DNA from: an uncultured Clostridia bacterium
GTDB lineage: Bacteria; Bacillota; Clostridia; UBA1381
NCBI GenBank assembly: GCA_934444735.1
Contig: CAKSDE010000001.1
Coordinates: 310,001-374,000, forward strand
Length of the DNA stretch: 64,000 nt
Direction: 5' to 3'
In this document: positions 18,701 through 26,672 of the stretch, one piece after another
Layout: every line of letters starts with the position of its first letter
Numbering within the stretch: the first letter of the stretch is position 1
Notes under the pieces: generated by a model
Told to the model about the DNA's origin: nothing
The model's database searches: none
What the model saw: the letters and a program-made list of their open reading frames with translations, nothing else
Position numbers and translations under genes: made by a program

Positions 18701-19549
18701 GGCAGCAAGGGAATTGTTATGACGGGACTTGACCGAAGTACAATGGAAAAGGCGAACAACAGGATAGTGAATAACAAAATTCACGATTTTGCATATTACG
18801 AAACGACATACAATCCTGCTGTTTTTGTGGAAAGCATAGGCAACAGAATTGCACACAATGAAATATACAATTCAAATCACATGGCAATAAGCGCATACGG
18901 AAATTTTAATGTGTATGAATATAATTACATACATGACGTGCTTAAGAATGTGACCGATTCGGGAGCGATATATACGGGAAGAACCTGGTGCGCCGGAGGG
19001 AATATTATAAGGTATAATCTTTTTAAAAATCTCTCAAAAAGTGGTGACAGTCTTTCAAACAATGCTGTTTATTTTGATGATGCTATGTTTGGCGGCGAGG
19101 TTTACGGCAATATATTTGAAAATGTGCAGACCGGTGTATTTGTACACGGCGGAAGATGCAATAAGGTGTGGAACAATATTTTTATTAATGTTGAAAAACC
19201 GATTGATGTGCGGCACATATATTCCGACAGTGCGGTCAGCTCGATTCGGGCGAATGCTTATCTGGCGCTTATGAACCTGAAATTTAAAAAGAGCTTTCCC
19301 GAGCTTTTAAAGGTTATTGACGATGAGCCGACCGAGCCGAAATATAATAAAGCATACAAAAATGCACTGATAGATTCGGGATCGGTTGTGTTTGATGAGT
19401 CGGCTGAAAAAACGGCGGAAATCTATGATAATGCGATTGTCGGTAAGGATATATTTAAAGATGGATATACAATAGACAGCAAGTCATACTTATTTGATCT
19501 GATACCGGGTTTTGAAATGATTGATGCCGAAAAAATAGGAAATATATAA
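15779..19549 (+). CDS. Large secreted protein: two LamG-like domains plus GH141-like beta-helix
   Basis: 1256 residues from the ATG at 15779, the one placed correctly behind AAAAAAGG. A signal peptide is followed by LamG-like domain 1 (about 30-245, AVRNSKW and NAWDAVY...VMYIDNI), a more divergent LamG-like domain 2 (about 250-440), an Ig-like segment, a ~100-residue beta domain, and a beta-helix from about residue 650. That part is a clear paralogue of the 9339 protein. It shares DIWLFGYPTYSWAHEF, NVFEELDAPGEYYIDRDN, TDSGAIYTGRTW and VYFDDAMFG, but the N-terminal cap is more diverged. The domain architecture suggests a glycan-binding enzyme acting on the same substrate class. It is separated from GH31 by only 17 bases. 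Confidence 0.76.
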   Translation: MLKKRIISFLTMLSMFCPVQTAVKAAESAVISFDFEEYAEGESFKSGKGWSVSAKEGDSFIIETDPVSNSKALKFTKGAETAAAFAEYTDSAVSEGIVEVSYDVRIASATKYFNMIGAVRNSKWKGFTPEIKQSGLFDASKAYSANGGWIADFKTLIGYEYATYKHILDFSSGVGEFQIIKDGKTVKSVTYNLWGNAGEYKYLGFAAETDNRFRVNAWDAVYDENDRYVTAENNPDGVMYIDNIKIRKTMASRCDFENEDTSGFVFDLKDCAEYGIETDSKSGSKAMKIRFFAEENEKSSNIKYVFPKTDTGKIEAEFDIRFENNSANFSSLGNLCSSEKVYTSGLRQVTDSFWKDANTWLFIIGNDEYFHIKQVFNFETGEYSFVISQDGKTLKSFYDIYEDDSIADLYALDFNIRNMATINGRDEGDGVYWIDNISVKQSAAEMCGNDGSKLSPYENSYSIYYDMAVFGKKSDVTVKRAGEILDSEKYEVYFDGGNKRVRLEFVKDDDFYDSGYQVFLSSNLDGINGVSAKEAAAEFYVGAAADVEISGVFDSLGKRVYHIKDAAGETVSLKISCIDADMSGFSGFAALKDGNGRLQKLIKVTEGVSERTVQIPSEAQDDWYMELYAINPETMVPYMIKKQAFSDNIVYVEKGFKDGDGSFDFPFSSIEEAMGKALGDTVIIIKDEIYRITSPIILKNEKGYNIKITSLKNTVIDARIDLTNPRKVNEKERARLKNGNGIRVYELKNYGIDSVSEFCAFGQSKGLTVLPEQVYENDIPMSLAKYPNDGSLTIKNVYNSDGQSGEMFDYSGADTSSWQDKSDIWLFGYPTYSWAHEFVKIKSVSDTKINADTADKGKYRWGQSFCIVNVFEELDAPGEYYIDRDNLILYVYPSSEDSKISLATYKDELIKAENTSGVSFKNIGFAGTRGTVVYMDSCENISFDGCNFTDGGVACIKMKNCRKCDIQNCEISYIGSKGIVMTGLDRSTMEKANNRIVNNKIHDFAYYETTYNPAVFVESIGNRIAHNEIYNSNHMAISAYGNFNVYEYNYIHDVLKNVTDSGAIYTGRTWCAGGNIIRYNLFKNLSKSGDSLSNNAVYFDDAMFGGEVYGNIFENVQTGVFVHGGRCNKVWNNIFINVEKPIDVRHIYSDSAVSSIRANAYLALMNLKFKKSFPELLKVIDDEPTEPKYNKAYKNALIDSGSVVFDESAEKTAEIYDNAIVGKDIFKDGYTIDSKSYLFDLIPGFEMIDAEKIGNI

Positions 19550-19566
19550 GGAGAAAATTTGAGAAT

Positions 19567-21735
19567 ATGAATATAAAAAAGACAGCGGATATGGCATACC
19601 ATATTTTTGCGGGAGAGGAAAGCACAACAATGCTCTACCGCTACGGAATATTAAAAAAAGACGCAGATGCGGGAAATGACGGGTTATGCCGTGAAAATGA
19701 GGGAAAAATCGAGTTTGACGGCGCAAAAAGAAAGCTTGTTGTCGAGTATGGCAGGAAAAAAAAGGGATTTTTTATAAGAATAAAGCTTTCGGAAGAAGAA
19801 AGACTGTACGGTTTGGGCGATGTGACGCGTGATAACGTTATGGTGCGCGGAACGAGAGCGGTTATGAAAAAGCATAATGTTACGGCGTACGGTCCGATGC
19901 CGGTGATTATGAGTACCGACGGCTGGGGTTTTGTTTTAAACAGTACATATGAGAGCGTATTTGACTGTGGTGCATCGGAAAATGATACCTTTGAGGTGAC
20001 TGCAACGGACGGCGAGATTGATTTTTATATCTTCGGCGGAAATTCATTAAAGGATGTGCTCGGGCATATCACCTCGGTTACGGGCAGAGCGGAAATGCTC
20101 CCTAAATTTGCATACGGACTCACCTTTGTGGAAAATGAATGGATTGACACAAGAGGACTTTTGTGGGATATAAAAACACTTAGGGAAAAAGGCTTTCCGT
20201 GTGATATAATCGGGCTTGAACCTAACTGGATGGATAAGCGATATGATTACACCACGGATAAAAAGTGGAACTATAAGATGTCACCGTTTTCGCCGTGGCA
20301 GAATGAAAGGTCGAGTGATGCGTGTACTGTATTTTATCCGATGCGCGAGATGGGAATGCAGCTGAGCTTGTGGCTTTGCACCGAATATGACTATTTTTAT
20401 TATGAGGATAAAACAGAGGAGAAGAACATTGCTGCCGAATACGGTGAGGACGCAGTATTTGTAGATGAGCATTTTTTGGGCGATATACGCATGGATGGGA
20501 TAACCAAGCGCGATGAGGCTTGGTTTGAACACTTGAAAAAGTTCGTTGATAACGGCGCTGCGGCATTTAAGCTGGACGGAGCAAATCAGATAGAAGAACA
20601 TTCGGACAGGCTCTGGGGCGGAAAATACACCGATAAAGAAGTAAATAATATACTGCCCGTAATACTCGAAAAGCAGATGACGAACGGGTTTCGTGAGTAT
20701 ACCGGAAGAAGGCTTATGCTTTATTCGTCGGGGGCATATTTAGGGACGCAGCAGTTTGCCGCAACATGGGCGGGAGATACCGGGAGCGGTCCGAGAACGG
20801 CGGTATCTCTGATGAACTATGCGATGTGCGGACATTCAAACACCTCATGCGATGTTGAAGTTGCTGACGTACATTCGATACATTTCGGTTTTCTCTCGCC
20901 TTGGGCACAGTATTTTTGCTGGGCGCAGTGGATATATCCGTGGTTTTTGGACGAAGAAAAAGAAGAGATGATACGCTTTTATGCAAATCTGCGCTCAAGC
21001 CTTGTGCCGTATGTGTACACCATGGCGTATACGGCATACAGTACGGGTATACCGATTATGCGCCCTCTGCCGCTTATGTATGAGGACGATCCGCGCTTTT
21101 ATAATATCAAAAATGCATATATGCTCGGAGATAAGCTCTATGTCGGCATATTTGATATGAAGCTTTCGCTCCCCGAGGGTGAGTGGGTGGACTATTGGAA
21201 CAATGATGTTTACGAAGGCGATATAGAATATGATATTCCGAAAGGAAAATCGGGTGCGCTTTTTGCTAAAAGAGGCTCTGTCTTTGTAACGATGAGGCCG
21301 CAGAAGTATGTTATGGAAAAAGAGCATGATTATATCATAAAGGTTTATCCCGGAGGGGATGATACTTTCACGCTTTATGAAGATGACGGCTTTACATATG
21401 ATTATTGCGAGGGTAAGTGCGCGAAAACCCTGATTGAAATGACTGAATCGGATAATGACAGCTTTATGCTGACAATCAGAAAAAGAGAGGGAGATTACAG
21501 CGGCCGCGAGGATAACGGGCATGATATAACAAGAAATTCAATCCCCGAAATAAAGCCTTTGGCACCTGTTGGGGACATTACGGTTGAGATAAACGCAAGA
21601 ATTTTGAGCGGTGTATATATAAACGGCAATGCTGTTGAATTTGAAAATGACGAGAAGTCCAAAAAGGCATCGTTTATTCTTCCGAAAGAGCTGCACGAAC
21701 AAGGCGATGTAACATATAAAATCCTTTTGAGATAG
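19567..21735 (+). CDS. GH31 family alpha-glycosidase, cytoplasmic
   Basis: 722 residues with no signal peptide. The N-terminal beta-sandwich (about 1-190) is followed by the GH31 barrel. The nucleophile is Asp337 in FKLDGANQ and the likely acid/base is Asp404 in TWAGDTGSG. The barrel ends in the usual proximal and distal beta domains (MRPLPLMYEDDP, MLGDKLYVG, YPGGDDTFTLYEDDG). Family members cleave alpha-glucosides, alpha-xylosides or alpha-galactosides, and the specificity is not evident here. It closes the polysaccharide cluster and is its only cytoplasmic hydrolase, so it probably trims imported oligosaccharides. AAGGAG overlaps the upstream stop codon, 12 bases before the ATG. Confidence 0.88.
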   Translation: MNIKKTADMAYHIFAGEESTTMLYRYGILKKDADAGNDGLCRENEGKIEFDGAKRKLVVEYGRKKKGFFIRIKLSEEERLYGLGDVTRDNVMVRGTRAVMKKHNVTAYGPMPVIMSTDGWGFVLNSTYESVFDCGASENDTFEVTATDGEIDFYIFGGNSLKDVLGHITSVTGRAEMLPKFAYGLTFVENEWIDTRGLLWDIKTLREKGFPCDIIGLEPNWMDKRYDYTTDKKWNYKMSPFSPWQNERSSDACTVFYPMREMGMQLSLWLCTEYDYFYYEDKTEEKNIAAEYGEDAVFVDEHFLGDIRMDGITKRDEAWFEHLKKFVDNGAAAFKLDGANQIEEHSDRLWGGKYTDKEVNNILPVILEKQMTNGFREYTGRRLMLYSSGAYLGTQQFAATWAGDTGSGPRTAVSLMNYAMCGHSNTSCDVEVADVHSIHFGFLSPWAQYFCWAQWIYPWFLDEEKEEMIRFYANLRSSLVPYVYTMAYTAYSTGIPIMRPLPLMYEDDPRFYNIKNAYMLGDKLYVGIFDMKLSLPEGEWVDYWNNDVYEGDIEYDIPKGKSGALFAKRGSVFVTMRPQKYVMEKEHDYIIKVYPGGDDTFTLYEDDGFTYDYCEGKCAKTLIEMTESDNDSFMLTIRKREGDYSGREDNGHDITRNSIPEIKPLAPVGDITVEINARILSGVYINGNAVEFENDEKSKKASFILPKELHEQGDVTYKILLR

Positions 21736-21744
21736 AGAAAAAAA

Positions 21745-22042
21745 GGGGATGTTAAAAAACTCCGGAACGCAAGAAAAGAAGAAAAAAGTAAATGTTACAA
21801 GAAATATAAATGTTGTAGTTCGATTTAGCTAAGGCAGAAAAATCAAAAAATATGATTTTTCGTAAAATTATTTCTTTTCTTGCTATCAACAAACTTCGCC
21901 CTTGACGTACCCATGTACGCCGTCGGGTATCCCAAAGCTAAAGCTTTGGCTCAGTTTGTTAATTCCAAAGCTTTTTTCCTATCCCCTTCAAAAAAGCAAG
22001 GGCTGTTTAAAAAATCAATCGACTTTTTAAACAGCCCCTTTT
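21745..22042. repeat. Dispersed intergenic repeat, full copy
   Basis: It starts 10 bases after the GH31 stop with GGGGATGTTAAAAAACTCCG and continues with GCAAGAAAAGAA. The complement TTCTTTTCTTGC lies ~100 bases on, so this part can fold into a long rod. Then come GTACGCCGTCGGGT, AAAGCTAAAGCTTTGG, CAGTTTGTTAATTCCAAAGC and CTATCCCC, and a terminator hairpin. Near-identical blocks recur at 45937 and 48138. With the carA promoter region it accounts for the 520-base gap between GH31 and carA. Confidence 0.85.
22000..22042 (+). terminator. Terminator hairpin at the end of the repeat copy
   Basis: GGGCTGTTTAAAAA and TTTTTAAACAGCCC form a 14-bp stem followed by CTTTT. It would end transcription from the GH31 operon. 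Confidence 0.85.
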
Positions 22043-22133
22043 ATTAAACTATAAAAAGTGAACATAGCTGAGAGAATGGGGGATAAATTTGTCATAAAAT
22101 TGTACAAGCCTTTGGTATAAATGAGCAAAACTA

Positions 22134-22162
22134 TTGACAAGAGCCGTCGGAAATGTTAGAAT
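22134..22162 (+). promoter_or_regulatory. carAB promoter
   Basis: TTGACA (22134-22139) and TAGAAT (22157-22162) are 17 bp apart. A second possible -10, TATAAT, at 22162-22167 has a 22-bp spacer and is less likely. Confidence 0.75.
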
Positions 22163-22181
22163 ATAATAGATAAGTTGAAAG

Positions 22182-22217
22182 TGTATATTTATACAGATGT
22201 ATACGCATAAATATACA
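22182..22217. promoter_or_regulatory. Tandem ARG-box-like operators before carA
   Basis: TGTATATTTATACA (22182-22195) has perfect 6-bp palindromic arms. A second, weaker site, CGCATAAATATACA (22204-22217), lies 22 bp downstream centre to centre, about two helical turns. The outer halves (GTATATTTAT/ATAAATATAC) also form a perfect inverted repeat. The spacing and AT-rich TGTATA arms resemble ArgR/AhrC sites, and carAB is a known ArgR target. The region lies just downstream of the -10, fitting repression by arginine. The regulator is inferred. Confidence 0.5.
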
Positions 22218-22256
22218 ACAATGGCAGTGTGTGACGTGAATTAAGGAGGATGTTTT

Positions 22257-23309
22257 GTGAGAGCACAGTTGATTTTGGAAAACGGCGAACGTTTTTCGGG
22301 TGAAATGTTTGGAGAAATCAAGGATATAGTGGGAGAAGTGGTATTTACAACAGGCATGACGGGTTATCAGGAAACGCTTACCGATCCTTCTTACGCGGGA
22401 CAGATTGTTACTATGACTTTCCCGTTAATCGGCAATTACGGAATTAATCTTGAGGATATGGAGGCCGATAAAGTCAATCTTACCGCTTTTGTTGTGAGAG
22501 AGAAATGCGATTATCCGTCAAATTTCAGAAATGAAATGACTTTGGACGATTTTTTAAAGCAGCAGGGCGTTGTGGGACTGAGCGGAATCGATACAAGAAA
22601 ATTAACGAAAATATTGAGAAACAGCGGAGTTATGAAGGGTGTTATAGTAAGAGGCGAGCCGACAGACGATGAGGTCAGAGCGCTTCTTTTGTCACTTGAT
22701 AACTCCGATGTTATTATGAGGACAACTACTCGGGAAAAATACATATTAAACAGGCGCGGAGATAAGCACGTGGCATTTATCGACATGGGCGCAAAGGACG
22801 GTATTTTAAGAGAACTGCAAAAAAGAAAATGCAAGATTACGGTATTCCCGGCAAATGCGTCATACGAGGAAATCATGGCGGTAAAGCCGGACTTGGTATT
22901 TTTATCGAACGGACCGGGCGATCCGCTGGACGCGCCGGGAACGGTCGATGTTGTAAAAAAGCTTATCGGTAAAATTCCGGTGTGCGGAATATGCATGGGA
23001 CATCAGGTAATCGGACTGGCTTTGGGCTGCAAAACAGAAAAACTCAAATTCGGACATCACGGCGGGAATCAGCCGGTCAAGGATTTGACTACGGGAAAGG
23101 TATATATAACCTCGCAGAATCATAACTACATTGTTTCCGATCTGCCGGACGATGTTTTAGAAACATTTATAAATGTAAATGACGGAACGTGCGAGGGAAT
23201 AGCGCACAAGACGCTTCCGGTAGAGAGTGTGCAGTTTCACCCCGAGGCGGCACCGGGACCTTTGGACGTGGGATTTTTGTTTGACAGATTTTTGAAGGAG
23301 GTGCAATAA
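22257..23309 (+). CDS. carA: Carbamoyl-phosphate synthase small (glutaminase) subunit
   Basis: 350 residues, starting with GTG behind a strong AAGGAGG site. The N-terminal CPSase small-chain domain (MTGYQETLTDPSYAGQIVTM) is followed by a class I glutamine amidotransferase with catalytic Cys246 in GICMGHQ and the His-Glu pair in QFHPEAAPG. It hydrolyses glutamine and channels ammonia to CarB to make carbamoyl phosphate for arginine and pyrimidine synthesis. It stands one base ahead of carB. The single copy and the ARG-box-like sites upstream suggest that it serves both pathways, with arginine control. Confidence 0.97.
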   Translation: MRAQLILENGERFSGEMFGEIKDIVGEVVFTTGMTGYQETLTDPSYAGQIVTMTFPLIGNYGINLEDMEADKVNLTAFVVREKCDYPSNFRNEMTLDDFLKQQGVVGLSGIDTRKLTKILRNSGVMKGVIVRGEPTDDEVRALLLSLDNSDVIMRTTTREKYILNRRGDKHVAFIDMGAKDGILRELQKRKCKITVFPANASYEEIMAVKPDLVFLSNGPGDPLDAPGTVDVVKKLIGKIPVCGICMGHQVIGLALGCKTEKLKFGHHGGNQPVKDLTTGKVYITSQNHNYIVSDLPDDVLETFINVNDGTCEGIAHKTLPVESVQFHPEAAPGPLDVGFLFDRFLKEVQ

Positions 23310-23310
23310 T

Positions 23311-26300
23311 ATGCCGTTGGATAAATCGATAAAGAAAGTTTTGGTTATAGGCTCGGGACCTATCGTTATAGGTCAGGCGGCAGAGTTCGACTATTCGGGA
23401 ACGCAAGCCTGTACGGCGATAAAAGAAGAGGGTATTGATGTTGTTCTGGTAAATTCAAACCCTGCAACGATAATGACCGACAGGGGAGTTGCGAGCAGAA
23501 CGTATATTGAGCCTTTGACGGTTGAATATCTTGAAAAAATCATAGAAAAAGAGCGCCCGGACAGCGTTATTGCGGGAATGGGCGGACAGACAGGATTAAA
23601 CCTGACCTGTGAGCTTTACGATAAAGGAATACTTGACAAATACGGCGTAAGGGTTATCGGTACGACGATTGATTCGATAAAAGAGGGCGAGGACAGAGAG
23701 AGCTTTAAGGAGCTTATGGAGCGCACGCATCAGCCGGTCGCACCGAGTGAGATTGTGACAGATGTTGATTCGGGACTGGACTTTGCCGAAAGAATAGGTT
23801 ATCCTGTTATCGTGCGCCCGGCATATACTTTGGGCGGAACCGGCGGCGGTATTGCCGAAAATCCGTCCGAGCTTACCGAAATACTTGCTCAAGGGTTGCA
23901 TCTGAGCCGTGTCGGACAGGTGCTTTTGGAAAAATCGATAAAGGGCTGGAAGGAAATTGAGTTTGAGGTAATCCGTGACGGTGCAGGAAACTGTATTACG
24001 GTGTGCAGCATGGAAAATATCGATCCTGTCGGAGTGCATACCGGTGATTCGATAGTTGTGGCACCGGCGCTGACTTTGGCAGACAAGGAATATCAGATGC
24101 TCAGAAAAGCGGCTATCGATATAATCAATTCAATTGAGATAAAAGGCGGCTGTAACGTGCAGTTTGCCTTGAATCCCGACAGCTTTGAATATGCAGTTAT
24201 TGAGATAAATCCGCGTGTGAGCCGCTCATCGGCACTTGCGTCAAAAGCAACGGGGTATCCGATTGCAAAGATTGCGGCAAAAATCGCTTTGGGATATAAT
24301 CTTGATGAGATAAAGAATGCGGTTACGGGAAAGACGTATGCTTGCTTTGAACCGGCGCTGGATTATGTTGTGGCAAAGATACCGAAGTGGCCGTTTGATA
24401 AATTTTTCGGCGCAAAGAGAAATCTCGGCACGAAGATGATGGCAACGGGTGAGATTATGTCGATCGGAAACAGCCTTGAGGCGGCACTTTTAAAGGGTGT
24501 ACGCTCGCTTGAAATCGGTCAGTTTAACTTGGAGCGCGAAAATGCGAAAAAGATGACTATAGTCGAGCTTAAAAATAAGGTTGTTGTCCCCGATGACGAA
24601 AGACTCTTCAACTTGGCGGAGCTTATAAGAAGAAATTACAACATTGAGCGAATAGCGGAAATAACGGGAATGGATATGTTTTTCCTGCATAAGATTAAAA
24701 ATATTGTTGACGCAGAGGAAGCATTAAAGGAAATAACTATAGACGATATCGACCGCGACACGATGAAACGCTACAAAAAGATGGGATTTTCGGATAAAGG
24801 TATGGCGCTTTTGATGGGCTGCACCGAGGACGAAATCAGACAAAAACGTGTTTCCATGGATATTATCCCGGTATATAAGATGGTTGATACCTGTGCCGGA
24901 GAATTTGAAGCGGTATCGCCTTATTATTATTCGACTTATGATGAAGAAAACGAGGCGAAACCAAGCGATAATAAAAAGGTCATGGTTATAGGCTCGGGAC
25001 CTATCAGAATCGGTCAGGGTGTGGAGTTTGACTATTGCAGTGTTCAGAGCGTATTCGCACTCAAAAAATACAATGTTGAAACGATCATAGTAAATAACAA
25101 CCCCGAAACGGTAAGTACAGACTTTGATATTTCCGATAAGCTTTATTTTGAACCGCTTACCGAGGAGGATGTTTATAATATTATAGAACTGGAAAAGCCG
25201 AAAGGCGTGATTTTGCAGTTCGGCGGACAGACGGCGATAAAGCTTGCTAACTTCCTTGCTAAAAAGAATATCCCGATTCTCGGTACACAGCCTAAATATA
25301 TTGATGAGGCGGAGGATAGAGAAAAGTTTGATGAGCTTTTGGAAAAGCTTGATATCAAGCGTCCGAAAGGAAAGGCTGTATGGACTGTTGAAGAGGGAAT
25401 AAAGGAAGCGAACCTTTTGGAATATCCGCTTTTGGTAAGACCGTCATACGTTCTCGGCGGACAGGGAATGGAGATTACTCACAATGAGGACGAGCTGGTA
25501 AGATACTTAAAAGAAGCATTTCATAAGGATAAGGAAAACCCTGTCCTGATCGACCGATATTTGGGCGGACGTGAAATCGAGGTTGACGCCATATGCGACG
25601 GCACGGATGTTTTGATACCGGGCATAATGGAGCATTTGGAGCGCGCCGGGGTTCATTCGGGCGATTCGGTTTCGATATATCCGCCGCAGAATATCGAGCC
25701 GGAGATTGTCGAAAAGATAAAGGATGTAACCTATAAAATAGCAATCGAGCTTAAGGTTATAGGTATGATAAATATACAGTTTATCGAGTACAGGCACGAC
25801 TTGTATATAATTGAGGTTAACCCGAGATCGAGCCGTACCGTTCCTTATATAACCAAGGTTACGAATGTCCCTGTTATAGAGATTGCGACGAGAATAATGC
25901 TCGGAGAAAGCTTAAAGAGTATGGGATATGCAACAGGCATTGCACCCGAGACGGGAGCGGTTGCGATAAAGGTGCCTGTATTTTCCACAGAAAAGCTGCC
26001 GCAGGTCGAAGTCAGCTTAGGACCTGAAATGAGATCGACAGGTGAGGTTTTGGGAGTCGGAAAGAATTTTTGCGAGGCTATGTACAAAGGCTTTATCGGA
26101 GCGGGAACGACAATTCCTCAAAAGGGATCGAGAATTTTTGCCTCGATCAGAGATGTTGATAAGGATAATTTCCTGCCTATGGCGAAAAAGCTTGATGAGA
26201 TGGGCTGCAAGTTCATATCCACAACAGGTACTGCCGAATTTTTGGAAAAACACGGTATCAGCGTTGAGATATGTAAAAAGGTATCGGAGGGCGTGCCGAA

Positions 26301-26523
26301 TGTTTTGGACGTTATCCGAAGCGGTATGATAGACTTTATAGTAGACATTCCGCAAAAGGGAAATGACCAGAAGAGCGATGGGTTCAAGATCAGACGAACA
26401 GCGATCGAGTGCTCGATTTCGATTATGACGTCTTTGGATACGCTTGCCGCATTGGTAGAGGTAATGGAGGAAAAGTATACTCCGGATAAAACCGAGATTA
26501 TAGCGATTGATGATATAGTTTGA
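23311..26523 (+). CDS. carB: Carbamoyl-phosphate synthase large subunit
   Basis: 1070 residues, the usual full length. Two homologous halves each begin with the ATP-grasp entry motif (VLVIGSGPIVIGQAAEFDYS near residue 10 and VMVIGSGPIRIGQGVEFDYC near residue 560). The first ATP-grasp domain makes carboxyphosphate (EINPRVSRSSALASKATGYP); the second phosphorylates carbamate (EVNPRSSRTVPYITKVT). The C-terminal MGS-like regulatory domain (about 935-1070; FISTTGTAEFLEKHGI) usually binds allosteric effectors such as UMP or ornithine. It partners CarA in the cytoplasm, and the genes are translationally adjacent with AAGGAGG inside the end of carA. Confidence 0.97.
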   Translation: MPLDKSIKKVLVIGSGPIVIGQAAEFDYSGTQACTAIKEEGIDVVLVNSNPATIMTDRGVASRTYIEPLTVEYLEKIIEKERPDSVIAGMGGQTGLNLTCELYDKGILDKYGVRVIGTTIDSIKEGEDRESFKELMERTHQPVAPSEIVTDVDSGLDFAERIGYPVIVRPAYTLGGTGGGIAENPSELTEILAQGLHLSRVGQVLLEKSIKGWKEIEFEVIRDGAGNCITVCSMENIDPVGVHTGDSIVVAPALTLADKEYQMLRKAAIDIINSIEIKGGCNVQFALNPDSFEYAVIEINPRVSRSSALASKATGYPIAKIAAKIALGYNLDEIKNAVTGKTYACFEPALDYVVAKIPKWPFDKFFGAKRNLGTKMMATGEIMSIGNSLEAALLKGVRSLEIGQFNLERENAKKMTIVELKNKVVVPDDERLFNLAELIRRNYNIERIAEITGMDMFFLHKIKNIVDAEEALKEITIDDIDRDTMKRYKKMGFSDKGMALLMGCTEDEIRQKRVSMDIIPVYKMVDTCAGEFEAVSPYYYSTYDEENEAKPSDNKKVMVIGSGPIRIGQGVEFDYCSVQSVFALKKYNVETIIVNNNPETVSTDFDISDKLYFEPLTEEDVYNIIELEKPKGVILQFGGQTAIKLANFLAKKNIPILGTQPKYIDEAEDREKFDELLEKLDIKRPKGKAVWTVEEGIKEANLLEYPLLVRPSYVLGGQGMEITHNEDELVRYLKEAFHKDKENPVLIDRYLGGREIEVDAICDGTDVLIPGIMEHLERAGVHSGDSVSIYPPQNIEPEIVEKIKDVTYKIAIELKVIGMINIQFIEYRHDLYIIEVNPRSSRTVPYITKVTNVPVIEIATRIMLGESLKSMGYATGIAPETGAVAIKVPVFSTEKLPQVEVSLGPEMRSTGEVLGVGKNFCEAMYKGFIGAGTTIPQKGSRIFASIRDVDKDNFLPMAKKLDEMGCKFISTTGTAEFLEKHGISVEICKKVSEGVPNVLDVIRSGMIDFIVDIPQKGNDQKSDGFKIRRTAIECSISIMTSLDTLAALVEVMEEKYTPDKTEIIAIDDIV

Positions 26524-26529
26524 CGGAAG

Positions 26530-26580
26530 ATAGGCTGTAGGGGATTGCATTTTGAATCCTTTTTACAGCCTATTATTTGT
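26530..26580 (+). terminator. Probable carAB terminator
   Basis: ATAGGCTGTA and TACAGCCTAT form a 10-bp stem, extended by GGGGATT/GAATCCTT pairing that includes GU pairs. The T run after it is short (TATTTGTG), so efficiency may be limited. Confidence 0.65.
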
Positions 26581-26617
26581 GTGCGATAAAAAATAACCCA
26601 TAATTTAAAAAAATATG

Positions 26618-26646
26618 ATGACATTATTATAATTTTGTGGTAAAAT
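26618..26646 (+). promoter_or_regulatory. Probable hprK promoter
   Basis: ATGACA (26618-26623) and TAAAAT (26641-26646) are 17 bp apart, ~27 bp before the hprK start. The -35 is imperfect. Confidence 0.5.
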
Positions 26647-26672
26647 AATTATATGTAAGGGAGCGTGATAAA

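Noticed and set aside
17909..18856. 315-residue minus-strand frame opposite the second beta-helix gene
   Set aside because: It mirrors the sense codons, has no recognisable domain and no ribosome site.
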